64,000 nucleotides of DNA, from positions 20,543,513-20,607,512 of the forward strand of contig CM057147.1 in assembly GCA_029964075.1 (NCBI GenBank), written 5' to 3'. Every line of letters begins with the position of its first letter. Within the stretch, counting starts at the first letter, position 1. Source of the stretch: Patiria pectinifera. Its lineage: Eukaryota > Echinodermata > Asteroidea > Valvatida > Asterinidae. Shown piece by piece: positions 15,201 to 23,238 of the stretch. The notes below the pieces were generated by a model, which worked only from the letters and a program-made list of their open reading frames with translations, made no database searches and was not told the DNA's origin. The position numbers and the translations under genes were made by a program.

Positions 15201-17423
15201 AGCAAAAATGCTAAGCGTATAGAATAATGTTAATTACGCGGACGCTCATTATTGGCGTGACGCGTCGCCCAAGATCTTGCGCGACGCATCACGCCCTTGA
15301 GAGTGGTCTCACTGCGCGCGTTATTTAGAATCGTTTGGTCCCGCACGCATGTGGAAAAAAACAACTAACCAAGTGGTGCACGAATGCGGTGGCGCCGCTG
15401 TGTAAATCGTAGCCACATGATAATTCGGGCATCGCACCAGGCCGCGTGACGCAGCCCGTTTTGCTCACAGAATTCACAACGTAAAAGCAGATAATGTCGT
15501 GTCTAGGTTTTATTATATGTCTATGAGTGAGACAGTCAGTCAGGTGCAATGAGGACACTGGGGGCTGGCCGTCTGGGACACGCCCAAAATAATCAACTAA
15601 AATATTAGTACAGCATAATTGGAAATTTCACAGAAATAAAGAAATGGCATTAACTTACATTTCCAGCTAAGAAGACCCATTCATATTCAAGGCTCGAGGA
15701 GAACACAACGTTTTGTTAAATTATTACAGGGATAAATCAAAAGAGAAATTTTACCTCAACGAAATTGACCAAAAAAAAAAAAAAGACAGAGACCCCATTG
15801 ACTGCGCTCATGACCTAATTATCTGTCAAGAGCATCCATGCAGAAAAACAAAAAGAACCCAACTTTTCTTAATTTAAAACACTGTAAGTTGTTCCCAAAT
15901 TACTCCGCATGCATGTGAGACAGTAAAAGAATACATTTTTGTTGTAACCCTTTTTTTTTTCAGATGCACAAACAGGGGACAAACCCGCATCAGTTGGACT
16001 GATTGTGGGCGGGGCAGCTTCGGGCCTTGTTGCCATAGTGATCATCATCATCCTGCTCGCCCTCATCTACCGGACAGTCCACAAGCGACGGTACTCTCCT
16101 CTACTCTTTAATTTAATATTTCCCTTTTTCTCCGAACTAGTGTATCGGGTTTTAAAATGTGGGCATTACTTCACTATGGGTTACGTAAAGGGCATCTACA
16201 ACATTTGCAAACATCTAAAAACAAAACTACCAAATTATTATGAAATACCTTACTGGACTGTTAGTGAATGACAGTCTAAAGCATCCTGTAACATCATGGC
16301 ACCTGGTGTGCTGTTATTTTAAAGAAAATTGGTACTAGTTAACCTGAATTTTGTTTGCAATCGATTACACATCTATACATGTTTGAACGGGTACTAGCCT
16401 TCTAGACTGGTTCCCTGACCTTAGAATTCCCCTACGTCTACAAATTGCTCCATTTCAATTTAAGTGTGATCAGGGAACCATGATTCTTTTTCTTGGTTTT
16501 TCTAGCATCTACCAACACAAAACTTCAAAAAAATCAGTGTAACAATATTCGCTATAAAAATAACCCCCAAATCCATCCATTTTTGAAAATTACAGCAAAA
16601 GCAAATGTTGTATATTCCCTTTAAGCTGACTTTGAACAGCACTTGCAAAAACTTGACAAAATGTAAGGGCACAGATTTAATTAATTTGGCCATTTTTTGG
16701 TTGGGGGCCAGAGAGGAAAGGGGGGGGGGGTTGGACACCTTTGCACAGGAGGGACTCTTCTTTGCCGAAACCATATTCCTGTATGCTGTATAGTTCTGCA
16801 TGTTATATATGCATGTGATTTATTTAATACTAAAATTTGTTGTGAGAATCCAACACCAGGGGTGGGGGAGCAAAACATTTAAAAAGGGAGGGGGGGGGGA
16901 ATACATGAATTGCAACTTTCCTGCACATCTGACAAAATTGTGAGTATTCATTCACACAACATGGAAAAATGCAATTCAGGACTCTAAGGATTGAATTGAC
17001 AATAGTATAAATTTGTTAATTATTTTTATCTTTTTTTTTAAAACCAGACCACGCACCACCGATAATCCTCAAGCCAGCACAGGGGTCCCTGCCCCCACCC
17101 CTCTCTACAACACCCGTTTCTCCATCCCAGGCTCCCAGAACCAGGCTGGCGGCGGTATGGCGTATTACAACGCCAACGACAACACTGTCACTGGGTTGCC
17201 AACAGGGGGCGCTGTTGGGGGCGATGGACTCAAACTGGAAAAGCAACGGCCGGTCTCACTGGAGAACCCCTACGACCTGCCTGGGCAAGGTGCCAAGGCA
17301 CCTCAGGAACAGGATACAGGCTACGCCAACGCGGGGTACCAGCCTGATCGGCCACCCTCCTACACCAGTCGTCCGACCTCGGCTGATATAGATGAAGGTG
17401 ATTACCTTACCGTGCGCGAATAA
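144..17423 (+). CDS. Gene A: multi-EGF single-pass membrane receptor (3' part)
   Basis: Thirteen exons join in one frame: 144-260, 1451-1576, 4242-4349, 5587-5706, 7500-7619, 8403-8516, 8904-9017, 10198-10311, 11241-11354, 12814-12933, 14341-14358, 15964-16090 and 17048-17423. They give 561 residues plus stop. Ten exons each encode one six-cysteine EGF domain and are phase 1 at both ends. Then come an 18-nt linker exon, a transmembrane exon (phase 1 to 2) and a tail of about 130 residues with tyrosines and a PPSY motif. The 5' exons, including the signal peptide, lie outside the window. Several EGF domains carry the O-fucose consensus (C2-x4-S/T-C3) and two carry the O-glucose consensus (C-x-S-x-P-C), as in Notch-type EGF. 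The ligand is unknown. The architecture resembles adhesion or scavenger receptors, but I cannot assign orthology. Confidence 0.85.
261..1450. other. Gene A intron, no recognised element
   Basis: Nothing beyond a short G run near 1034-1045 was recognised. Confidence 0.6.
1451..1576 (+). CDS. Gene A EGF exon 2
   Basis: It is bounded by cag at 1448-1450 and gtgagt at 1577. The EGF domain contains VDPC, CTNGGYC and GYTGLHCE. An N-glycosylation sequon (NCT) overlaps cysteine 2. Phase 1-1. Confidence 0.87.
1709..2494. mobile_element. Terminal-inverted-repeat element with GGCGACC-type subrepeats
   Basis: The ends are inverted repeats TAAGGCCCCCTTTACACAGG and (reverse complement) TAAGACCCCCTTTACACAGG. 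The interior is full of degenerate GGCGACCA, GGCAACCA and GCCTCC units. No transposase is seen, so it is non-autonomous. It lies in a gene A intron. Confidence 0.75.
2885..3170. repeat. Interspersed repeat copy, related to 20322-21245
   Basis: Blocks such as TGTAGACATTTCTTTGTTCT and ACTAGGAATTTCCAAG (as complement) recur in inverted orientation at 20322-20383 and 21110-21245. The copy here lacks about 730 bases present between the blocks there. Confidence 0.5.
3171..4241. other. Gene A intron, repetitive but unassigned
   Basis: It includes short self-complementary blocks around 3580-3800 (GTGTGGACCT, CCCCGGGGTG) that may be remains of a small element. No coding exon was recognised. Confidence 0.4.
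4242..4349 (+). CDS. Gene A EGF exon 3
   Basis: The acceptor is acag ending at 4241 and the donor gtgagt begins at 4350. The compact EGF domain has CEHGGTC, which fits the O-fucose consensus, and ends [10 protein letters not shown]. Phase 1-1. Confidence 0.87.
4602..5234. mobile_element. Degraded palindromic mariner-like MITE
   Basis: The left end CAGGGTGAGTCAAAAAAA is a mariner-type terminus. The interior blocks GATAGCACC and TGAAATTGCTCAATC at 4674-4755 are matched by inverted copies at 5130-5222. The right terminus is decayed. Confidence 0.55.
5587..5706 (+). CDS. Gene A EGF exon 4
   Basis: It lies between cttcag (to 5586) and gtgagt (5707). The EGF domain begins [18 protein letters not shown] fits the O-glucose consensus. 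It is the closest match of the next EGF exon (7500-7619) in length and residues. Phase 1-1. Confidence 0.88.
6678..6863. repeat. Long hairpin, about 85-bp arms
   Basis: ACATATGGACTGGCAT...AAGTGCACGTCTATA on the left is matched by its complement ending at 6863. The inner block GCCTGTGAGTGACCAGAAGA is a perfect match. It is probably a fold-back MITE. Confidence 0.8.
6904..7422. mobile_element. Large palindromic MITE (mariner-like ends)
   Basis: Arms of roughly 150-190 bases (about 6944-7123 and 7221-7400) are inverted copies, sharing TTCTGTCCACGGATCAC. The right end CTCACCCTGTA resembles the 4602 element's end. It ends only about 78 bases before the exon at 7500. Confidence 0.75.
7500..7619 (+). 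CDS. Gene A EGF exon 5
   Basis: It is bounded by tag at 7497-7499 and gtaagt at 7620. The EGF domain begins [14 protein letters not shown], with both O-glucose (CTSSPC) and O-fucose (CQNGGTC) consensus sites. It looks like a tandem duplicate of the exon at 5587-5706. Phase 1-1. Confidence 0.88.
7750..7942 (-). mobile_element. tRNA-derived SINE (minus orientation)
   Basis: On the minus strand a B-box-like GGGTTTGAATCCC (complement of 7880-7892) follows a tRNA-like head. The tail is rich in GGTTTTCC-type sequence. Confidence 0.6.
8403..8516 (+). CDS. Gene A EGF exon 6
   Basis: The acceptor is caacag ending at 8402 and the donor is at 8517. The EGF domain has CLNNGTC, giving both an NGT N-glycosylation sequon and an O-fucose consensus, and ends [10 protein letters not shown]. 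Phase 1-1. Confidence 0.87.
8904..9017 (+). CDS. Gene A EGF exon 7
   Basis: It lies between gacag (to 8903) and gtatat (9018). The EGF domain has CHNGGTC and GYTGRFC. The intron before it is only 387 bases, the shortest in gene A. Phase 1-1. Confidence 0.87.
9539..9992 (-). mobile_element. Truncated copy of TTAA family 2
   Basis: It shares CAGCTATCCAAATATGAACT, CTCCCTGTGAAATTATTCTT and related blocks with the complete copies at 35647-36160 and 39238-39748, in opposite orientation. One end is missing. Confidence 0.7.
10198..10311 (+). CDS. Gene A EGF exon 8
   Basis: It is bounded by cctcag (to 10197) and gtaagt (10312). The EGF domain has CLNGATC followed by NNIGSG, the same linker type as the next EGF exon (NNIGYG), which suggests the two arose by duplication. 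Phase 1-1. Confidence 0.87.
10620..11060. repeat. Interspersed repeat, related to 33715-33890
   Basis: It shares GAAAAGTGCTAG, AAGAACACACGCT, CTCAATATGCTC and ATGGTGAACTTGGGTCCAG with the segment at 33715-33890. The family was not identified. Confidence 0.5.
11241..11354 (+). CDS. Gene A EGF exon 9
   Basis: It is bounded by tgccag (to 11240) and gtttgt (11355). The EGF domain has [11 protein letters not shown] and ends [10 protein letters not shown]; the O-fucose consensus is present. Phase 1-1. Confidence 0.87.
11991..12060 (+). mobile_element. tRNA-derived SINE head
   Basis: It contains A-box-like TAGCTGGTAGAGCA and B-box GGTTCAAACCC in tRNA order. The related copy at 18840-18975 lies on the minus strand. 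The cloverleaf is imperfect, so it is a SINE rather than a tRNA gene. Confidence 0.6.
12271..12581. mobile_element. TTAA family 3 MITE (piggyBac-like), uninterrupted copy
   Basis: The ends are TTAACCCTCCTATT and AGGAGGGTTAA. TTAA plus CCC-type ends fits piggyBac-like elements. The second copy (35564-36893) is split at the TTAA that here lies intact at 12364-12367. Confidence 0.8.
12814..12933 (+). CDS. Gene A EGF exon 10 (membrane-proximal, divergent)
   Basis: It is bounded by ttttag (to 12813) and gtcagt (12934). The six cysteines are kept, but the usual NGG turn is replaced (CGSHGAC) and the end is [11 protein letters not shown]. It is the last EGF before the membrane. Phase 1-1. Confidence 0.85.
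12934..14340. other. Gene A intron, no recognised element
   Basis: Unique-looking sequence; no exon, repeat or inverted-repeat element was recognised. Confidence 0.5.
14341..14358 (+). CDS. Gene A 18-nt microexon
   Basis: A strong polypyrimidine tract and cccccag end at 14340, and a consensus donor gtaagt starts at 14359. The 18 bases encode NKIDP plus split codons. They join the EGF exon (phase 1) to the membrane exon (phase 1) without breaking the frame, giving a short stalk. Skipping it would also keep the frame, so it may be alternatively used. Confidence 0.6.
14943..15525. mobile_element. hAT-like MITE with 8-bp target duplication
   Basis: Perfect terminal inverted repeats of about 30 bases begin CATAGACATATAATAAAACC. 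The flanks are identical 8-mers AGTGAGAC (14935-14942 and 15526-15533). An 8-bp duplication with CA ends fits hAT. No transposase frame is seen. It lies in a gene A intron. Confidence 0.9.
15964..16090 (+). CDS. Gene A transmembrane exon
   Basis: It is bounded by tttcag (to 15963) and a donor at 16091, entering in phase 1 and leaving in phase 2. It encodes a short stalk (AQTGDKPAS), a glycine-rich hydrophobic segment of about 27 residues running from SVGLIVGG to LLALIY, then a basic stop-transfer RTVHKRR. This is a type I single-pass topology. The matching exon of gene B (44935-45034) has the same phases and a similar glycine-rich start. Confidence 0.88.
16189..16620 (-). mobile_element. TTAA family 1 MITE, copy 1
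   Basis: The ends AGGGCATCTACAACATTTGC and TGTATATTCCCT precede TTAA at 16621. It is in opposite orientation to the copies at 30440 and 36165. It lies in the intron before the gene A tail exon. Confidence 0.8.
17048..17423 (+). CDS. Gene A cytoplasmic tail exon, stop codon
   Basis: The acceptor cag ends at 17047; the first base completes an arginine codon. The tail is proline-, glycine- and tyrosine-rich. Visible motifs are YDLP (SH2-type YxxP), GYANAGY (YxN, a Grb2 SH2-type site), RPPSY (PPxY, WW-domain ligand) and a C-terminal DYLTV. The TAA stop at 17421-17423 lies inside an AATAAA. These motifs suggest phosphotyrosine signalling or ubiquitin-ligase recruitment (inference). Confidence 0.85.
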
Positions 17424-17676
17424 AATGCACCGTAAGACAGGGGGTCATTCTGTGAAGAAAACAAATGACCATTGTGATGTATACAGGAAATGTATCCATT
17501 AGCACCTGTACTACATTGTATTACATTGTACTACATTGTATTACATTGTATTACATTGTGTTTATTCACTGATTAATCCATGTGGTTTAAAGCAAGGTAA
17601 CAGACAATTCAGTTTTGCATGGAACAGGGACCATTGGGTTACTAGGCAGTATGAATTATACACCCATCACAATAAA
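17419..17676 (+). promoter_or_regulatory. Gene A 3' UTR with candidate poly(A) signals
   Basis: AATAAA occurs at 17419-17424, overlapping the stop codon, and again at 17671-17676. The second is the more likely signal, since the first would leave almost no 3' UTR. Between them is a small tandem repeat. Confidence 0.35.
17511..17560. repeat. 10-bp tandem repeat, five copies
   Basis: Five consecutive copies of YTACATTGTA lie in the gene A 3' UTR. Confidence 0.85.
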
Positions 17677-18839
17677 TAAGGTAAAATCTTTCAAGATTTA
17701 TATTCTGTGTGCGGGATAATTGGAGAAAACACTCGACAATACACTACAGTGTAAAATACAAACTAAAGACAAACTGGACAATCCTTAAAAAGTTGTTTAA
17801 GTCAGCATTGTTAAATGATATATTTTTTTTTCACACAAACTTGTTTTATTGGTTTGATGGATAGCTTGCTTTATGTAATCACTGTTGGAACATTCCATCA
17901 TGAAAGGCACATACGATCACTTGCTTTTCATGCATTTTGTTCATTTCCAATAATAACACCACTCAAAATCCAAAGAAGAATGTTCAAAACCTAACCTGTT
18001 AAAGTTTCAGCTCAGTGGATATTATGCTTTTTGAGACGAGTGAAAAGCCAAGCACAACCTGAACCTTTTTGATCAGGAAACACAATTTTGTCAATAGCAC
18101 TCTTTGTTCCAAAAACTCAGTCAATTGACCGTTGGAAATCACCCATATTTGTTGATTTCTTGTAAATGACATAAAGCCAGACAGAATCATTTCACAGGTT
18201 GTTTTGTACCAGTACGGTCTTTAATCCAAGTAAGCTTTTTGATCATAGTTTGGTAGGTTACTTTTAGGATAAATGCAAATGATCCTATATGTCAGTTTGA
18301 GGAATGTATCGTAGATTTTCAGAATCGTATGTCAAATATGTAATGGGTACAGGGTAGAAAAAAAAGTGAAGCCCAAAATGTGTAAAATAACCAAAATCTA
18401 AATGAAAAGGCCAGGAAATCTGCATGTTGCAGGGAAAATTCATATGACTGCGATTTTTTTATGGTGTGTGGGTAATGCTAGAGGCCTAGCTTCGCTACAA
18501 TTTTTGTATTTACGCAAGATTTTAGTACCGTTTTGTTTTTTACAAGAATTTACTTATGTTGGTTTTTACTCGGAGACTTGCAGCTTAACTTGAAGATGGT
18601 ATTATTTTGCACAGATTTTTGCATAGAGCAATATGCTGATTGTTGAATTATGGTTTAAAGGATTTAGATATCTGTATATGATTATTGCAGCAGTGTTTAT
18701 TTTGCTTGCTTATGAGGAATTGTATGTATTTTTATAAGGCCAGGTTCGTCGGTACAAGTTTGTGAGGTTGCTGGTCCAGTTTTGTAATCTTGTACCGCTT
18801 TCTTAATTACTCCTTTAACGATTAATACAAAACATCTTA

Positions 18840-18975
18840 GAAACCCCACAGGGAAACTTACCAGGTGCATTATAACAAATAATGTTGATTCAAGAAATGA
18901 CTGGAGTTGGGTTTGAACCTGCGACCTCCGGATTGCCGTTCCAGTGCTCTACCAACTGAGCTATCCGGTCCTGTG
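18840..18975 (-). mobile_element. tRNA-derived SINE (minus orientation)
   Basis: The complement reads CCGGATAGCTCAGTTGGTAG, AGCACTGGAAC and CGCAGGTTCAAACCC, a tRNA-like head with A and B boxes. It pairs with the head at 11991-12060. Position 33 of the anticodon loop is C, unlike a working tRNA. Confidence 0.65.
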
Positions 18976-20004
18976 TCGTCAGTTCTCCATTTTGTCAATG
19001 TATTTGTTGAAGGGGCGCTAGTCAGAAGCCAGAAACCCGTATAATGTCATGTAGCCAGGGACCACGTTTTAAGTCGCAATGCTAACAATGTTAGCAGTGT
19101 TGCAAAACCAGGAAAAAGTAAACAGGGATCATTAATCGAAAACTAAAATTTTGTTCTTGCTACTAACAAGATTTTGCATTACAAAGCCGGAAATAAATCA
19201 GCCTGAAATGAAAAATTAATGACCATCCAGTGAAAACAGTTTTACCGACAAAATTGGAGGAAAAAAGAGTCACTATATTTTTATTATATCTGAAATTGAC
19301 TATTTTATACAAAATCAATTATTTTTATATTATGCTTATAAATGCAAGTGTATATTTTATTGCGACTGATAGGCCCTGTAATGATTATTGCGGTGAATTG
19401 TTTTATTGGCATTTACAGATTTATATTTCGTAAATTGATATTTTTTCCCTAACAAATGAGAATATATATTAGTAGAATTCTCAATATTTTTCAAAAATAT
19501 TTTTATACTCAGAACAGTTTAAAATAGTGGAACTGTTTTTATATTGTCCTTGATACTTAATTAACAGCATATAATGAAATTAAAGGACGCTTGTATTCAG
19601 AATTGTGGGCTTTCGCCATAATTGATTAAAACACTGTTTACGGTTTTATCAGCCAAGCATGTTATTACGCTGTATTAGGTATTTGAAGGAGCATAGGTTT
19701 CGAAATTAAAGATGATTAAAAATGCAAAATCGTAGGTAAATGAATGGATCTTACTTTATTGTATGGTGTCTGATCACTGAAAACTAAGGAAGGCAACAGA
19801 AGTATATCAATTTAATAAAATAATCAATCTCAGCACTTCGCAACTTTTTTATACGTGAACGTAATGACGTCACGCTTTGTTTGTATTGATGATTTGATCT
19901 CGTCCCAACCTTGGCGCCCATAAGAAAGCCATCCTGTAAACAAAGCGTGACGTCCTTGTCTGTCTGGCTGTCTGTCTTTATTTATTTATTTTGGCAAAAT
20001 ATGA

Positions 20005-20042
20005 ACAAACAAACAAACAAACAAACAAACAAACAAACAAAC
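20005..20042. repeat. (CAAA)n microsatellite
   Basis: About nine perfect CAAA units. Confidence 0.95.
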
Positions 20043-20321
20043 AGGGATATATTATTAAAAAATGCATTTATTACATGCATATACAAAGCCAAGGATAGCC
20101 CAAAAAGCTGTTTATAATTCCTGGGTCTATTCGGGGATATCGAGCTTTGGCTCAAGGGCGTAAGCTGTCAAGGGGGGGGGGGGGGTACGCTTGAAGTTAT
20201 TGGCAGGAGTACGGGCATGATCTGATACACGGTACCCTCTGGAGACGTGTATAATATATAGGGAACAAAAGATTGTATACGTTTCCACAGGGCAATTTCT
20301 ATAGATGAATACGTCTCCGGC

Positions 20322-21245
20322 TCCACAAGGTTTTCACGAAATAGATATTTGGATTTTACTAAAAAAAACTAGGAATTTCCAAGGTGGATAAACGACTGTT
20401 CTGAGCTCCAGTACAAAATGCACTGAGCGGACTTGCCTTAATTGGTTAGATGCGTGATAACGGGCATTAATACCCGTTGGCGCGTAATCGCGAATTTTCC
20501 AGATGTGCCATTGTGTTGGGTTTTGCATGACATCTAAAACAGACATATTCATAAAACTGTAAGCAAAACAACTTCTTATTTCAGATATAATTGTTCCAAA
20601 TTATTTTAAGAAATAAATACTTCAGGATATAACAGATGGTATTGTGCAGTTTTTATCGTCATAGATGAAGTATTTACCCGGGAAATAAACGTCAAATTTC
20701 GAGGAGAACACCGTTTACCCAAATTTCGTTTTTAATGAGGCTTTTATTAAAAAGTTTTAGAGAGATGTGATGCCGAACCGATGAAACAAAAGCGACATTT
20801 CATTGTTCATCTTAAAGCTAAAGATATTGTGCTCGGCATTACCATGGTTATGTAGTTATCACTTATCAGAATTCAATAATAAAGACCAAAAACGTAGACT
20901 CATGAATATTCAAAAATATAATTCGCTGGCTTGACAGACTTCGAGGCCAGATCGGGCGCAGAGCCTTGCAAATCTGAAAGCCACCGCGCGCAGTGGTCTT
21001 TGTTGAAAAGTATTCATGGTATTTGCCACCAGTACAGGCCGTTATCACGCGTCTAACCAGGAGTTGGGCCGAGTCGTTTATCCTGGTGTCTAGGATCCGT
21101 GGTTTATGTAAGGGATATTAAGTCCGAATTTCAGCCAAGGAAATTAATACTGGTTAAAATAGGAGCATTTTGAAACTACACTTTTAAACTCGAAAACTTG
21201 AGTACACGAGAACAAAGAAATGTCTCCACAGGGATACAAGTTCCA
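20322..21245. repeat. Longer copy of an interspersed repeat
   Basis: The outer blocks at 20322-20383 and 21110-21245 match 2885-3170 in inverted orientation; the middle is extra here. It may be a larger copy of a non-autonomous element. Confidence 0.5.
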
Positions 21246-22940
21246 GTATGTGTGAGCTGGCTGTTTGGCTGATGATGTTGGCTTGCGCGTGACCGGGGTG
21301 GTTGGTATAGGCGAGTTGGATGGCGTGTGGATGGCAAGTTCGGCAGGCCAGTTGGTAATGAAATGATTGGGATGGAAGAATAGGTGCTGCACCGTGGCAA
21401 GGTTGCATATTTTGTTGGCCCCGGTTCTGCCTGGCTTGGTTTGCTTGGTTTCTATTGAGTTCACCGCCTGATGATAGTCATATTCTGTTGAATCGTATCC
21501 TTGTTGGTTTTTGTAAGTTTGTTTACAACTATTATATACTCTGATGCTAACGTTTGAATGCCACCACATAGAGGCCGTACGTACGCGTAGTACGTGCCGT
21601 ATACGATGACTTCCATTCTATCTCTGTAACAATGGCTGTTGACAAATTTAAAGAAAGGTTACTGAACTCACTTTCAAACAGCGAATTGTGAAATAAAGTT
21701 TTCATGGCTTTCAGCTATGTAACAGCAGTTTCGGGCAAATCTGAAATTGAAAAAAAAAACCTGGTTTACTTCCGATGAAGGCATCACGGTGCTGCTCACA
21801 CATCTTCTCTTCACTGAATATCATCATGGGCGTTGCCACGATGAGACACGGGGTACTTGTCTTGCCCCCCCCCCCCCGAAAAGCAAATAAAAAGGGGGAA
21901 AAAAGAAAAAGAAAAGAAAAAGAAAACAAATGTGTGGGGTCCTATTTGCTTTTAGTTTAATACACATTTAACAAATAGGGTTGGCGTCTGTAGGGGTGTC
22001 GACGGGGGTGAGATGGGTAAATGTAAATGTGCCCCGCCCACCTTCGAAAAAAGAAGAAGATAAATTGAGAATATGCCAGAAGAGAGAGTGGAATCACGAA
22101 AAGTCAAACCTCAAGGGCGTTTTGAGTTATCCAATTCATTTTCCATTCAACAACAATTGACGGGAATAAGTTTTTGCTTAAGAAGGGCTTTGAGTTTACA
22201 GGTTTTGAGTTATCGAGATTTCAATGTGCAGGGATTTTTTTTTTGGGGGGGGGTGTGCTTTGCCCCCCCCCCCTCCCAAGAAAAATCCTGGTGACGCCCA
22301 TAAATACCATGCATATTTGCACAATCGAGACGTCTTGGCACTTGAAGCCGTCCTCATTTCCTTGCACGACCGCTGCAAACAAATTTTGTCACAAAAGTTG
22401 TGTCCTTATTCGGGGCTCAGCTTAACTGTTACGTAATCGGCAGCGCTCCACAAAAGTTTCTGCCCCTGCAGCGGAGGCCAAAAACTTTTGTGACGAGCCG
22501 GTTGATCATGCACGAGTGGGTTTGTCAACAAAAACCATTGAAGTGTGTTAGCTGTTTGCCATTACATGTGTAAAGTACCGAGCACTATACGTGACCATTT
22601 ACATGTAGACCTATGGCATGGGGTTTCTGCGTTTAACCCCTGTTGATGAATTCGTCCAGAAACTGATCTTGAATCGAAAGTGTGTATATTATAGTTGATG
22701 ACGTTTACTACTCAGAATTCATCAACAACAGACGAGGATGTTGGGCTGATAGAGATGTATAGATATTCAGTTGGCCATGAGGCTCAGCGCTCTGCATCGA
22801 CTGACGACTGACGCGTTCAGGAGCCAAGCATCTGTGTGTTCCGTGGTAGAGTGGAAAAGAAATCACTTGTGGATTAATATTTGTTGAACCTGTTGAAATC
22901 AACCTGTGCTACAAATTACAAATTTCGGCACTGAACAAAA

Positions 22941-22970
22941 TGACGTCATCAAAATTCGGGTATTTTTATA
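22941..22970 (+). promoter_or_regulatory. Candidate gene B promoter: CRE and TATA-like box
   Basis: A full palindromic CRE (TGACGTCA) at 22941-22948 is followed by TATTTTTATA at 22961-22970, 127 bases before the gene B start codon. Spacing and order fit a promoter, but this is inference from short motifs. TGACGTCA-like sites also occur in nearby repeats. Confidence 0.3.
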
Positions 22971-23096
22971 CCTAAATTTAAGAGTAGGGCTGTATTCAAG
23001 TGGTTTAGAAGTATCTGTGACAACTAACGGGGAGTTGACCTGTGCGTTTTTGTTGCTGTAGCACTAAAAAGCAACTTAACTGTCCACTGATTCAGC

Positions 23097-23238
23097 ATGT
23101 TTTTAAGGACGGTGCTGGTGTTGGTTACGTGTGGATATCTAGTGTGGATGTGTGAATGTAGGGCATCGGGTCACGGCAGCGGTGACACTACTGATTGGCC
23201 GAGTTCGGGAGACGGTTATACTGGTTCTCCTTATGACG
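23097..23238 (+). CDS. Gene B exon 1: signal peptide and linker
   Basis: ATG at 23097 opens a typical signal sequence: MFLR, then a hydrophobic stretch VLVLVTCGYLVWM, then small residues near CRASG. A Gly/Ser/Asp-rich linker follows. The donor gtaagt at 23239 leaves phase 1, matching the LDLa exon. Confidence 0.8.

Larger units (their letters stand above)
17677..23096. other. Intergenic region between genes A and B
   Basis: No gene was recognised. It holds a SINE (18840-18975), a (CAAA)n tract (20005-20042), an interspersed repeat (20322-21245) and several T-run/G-run junctions (20170, 21867, 22236). The remaining open frames are short and lack domain features. Confidence 0.6.

Noticed and set aside
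18895-18970. Possible tRNA gene on the minus strand
   Set aside because: The head looks like a tRNA, but the acceptor stem does not pair properly and position 33 is not T; a related head at 11991 marks it as a SINE.
21144-21569. 141-codon minus-strand frame
   Set aside because: No recognisable domain, low-complexity composition, and overlap with an interspersed repeat.
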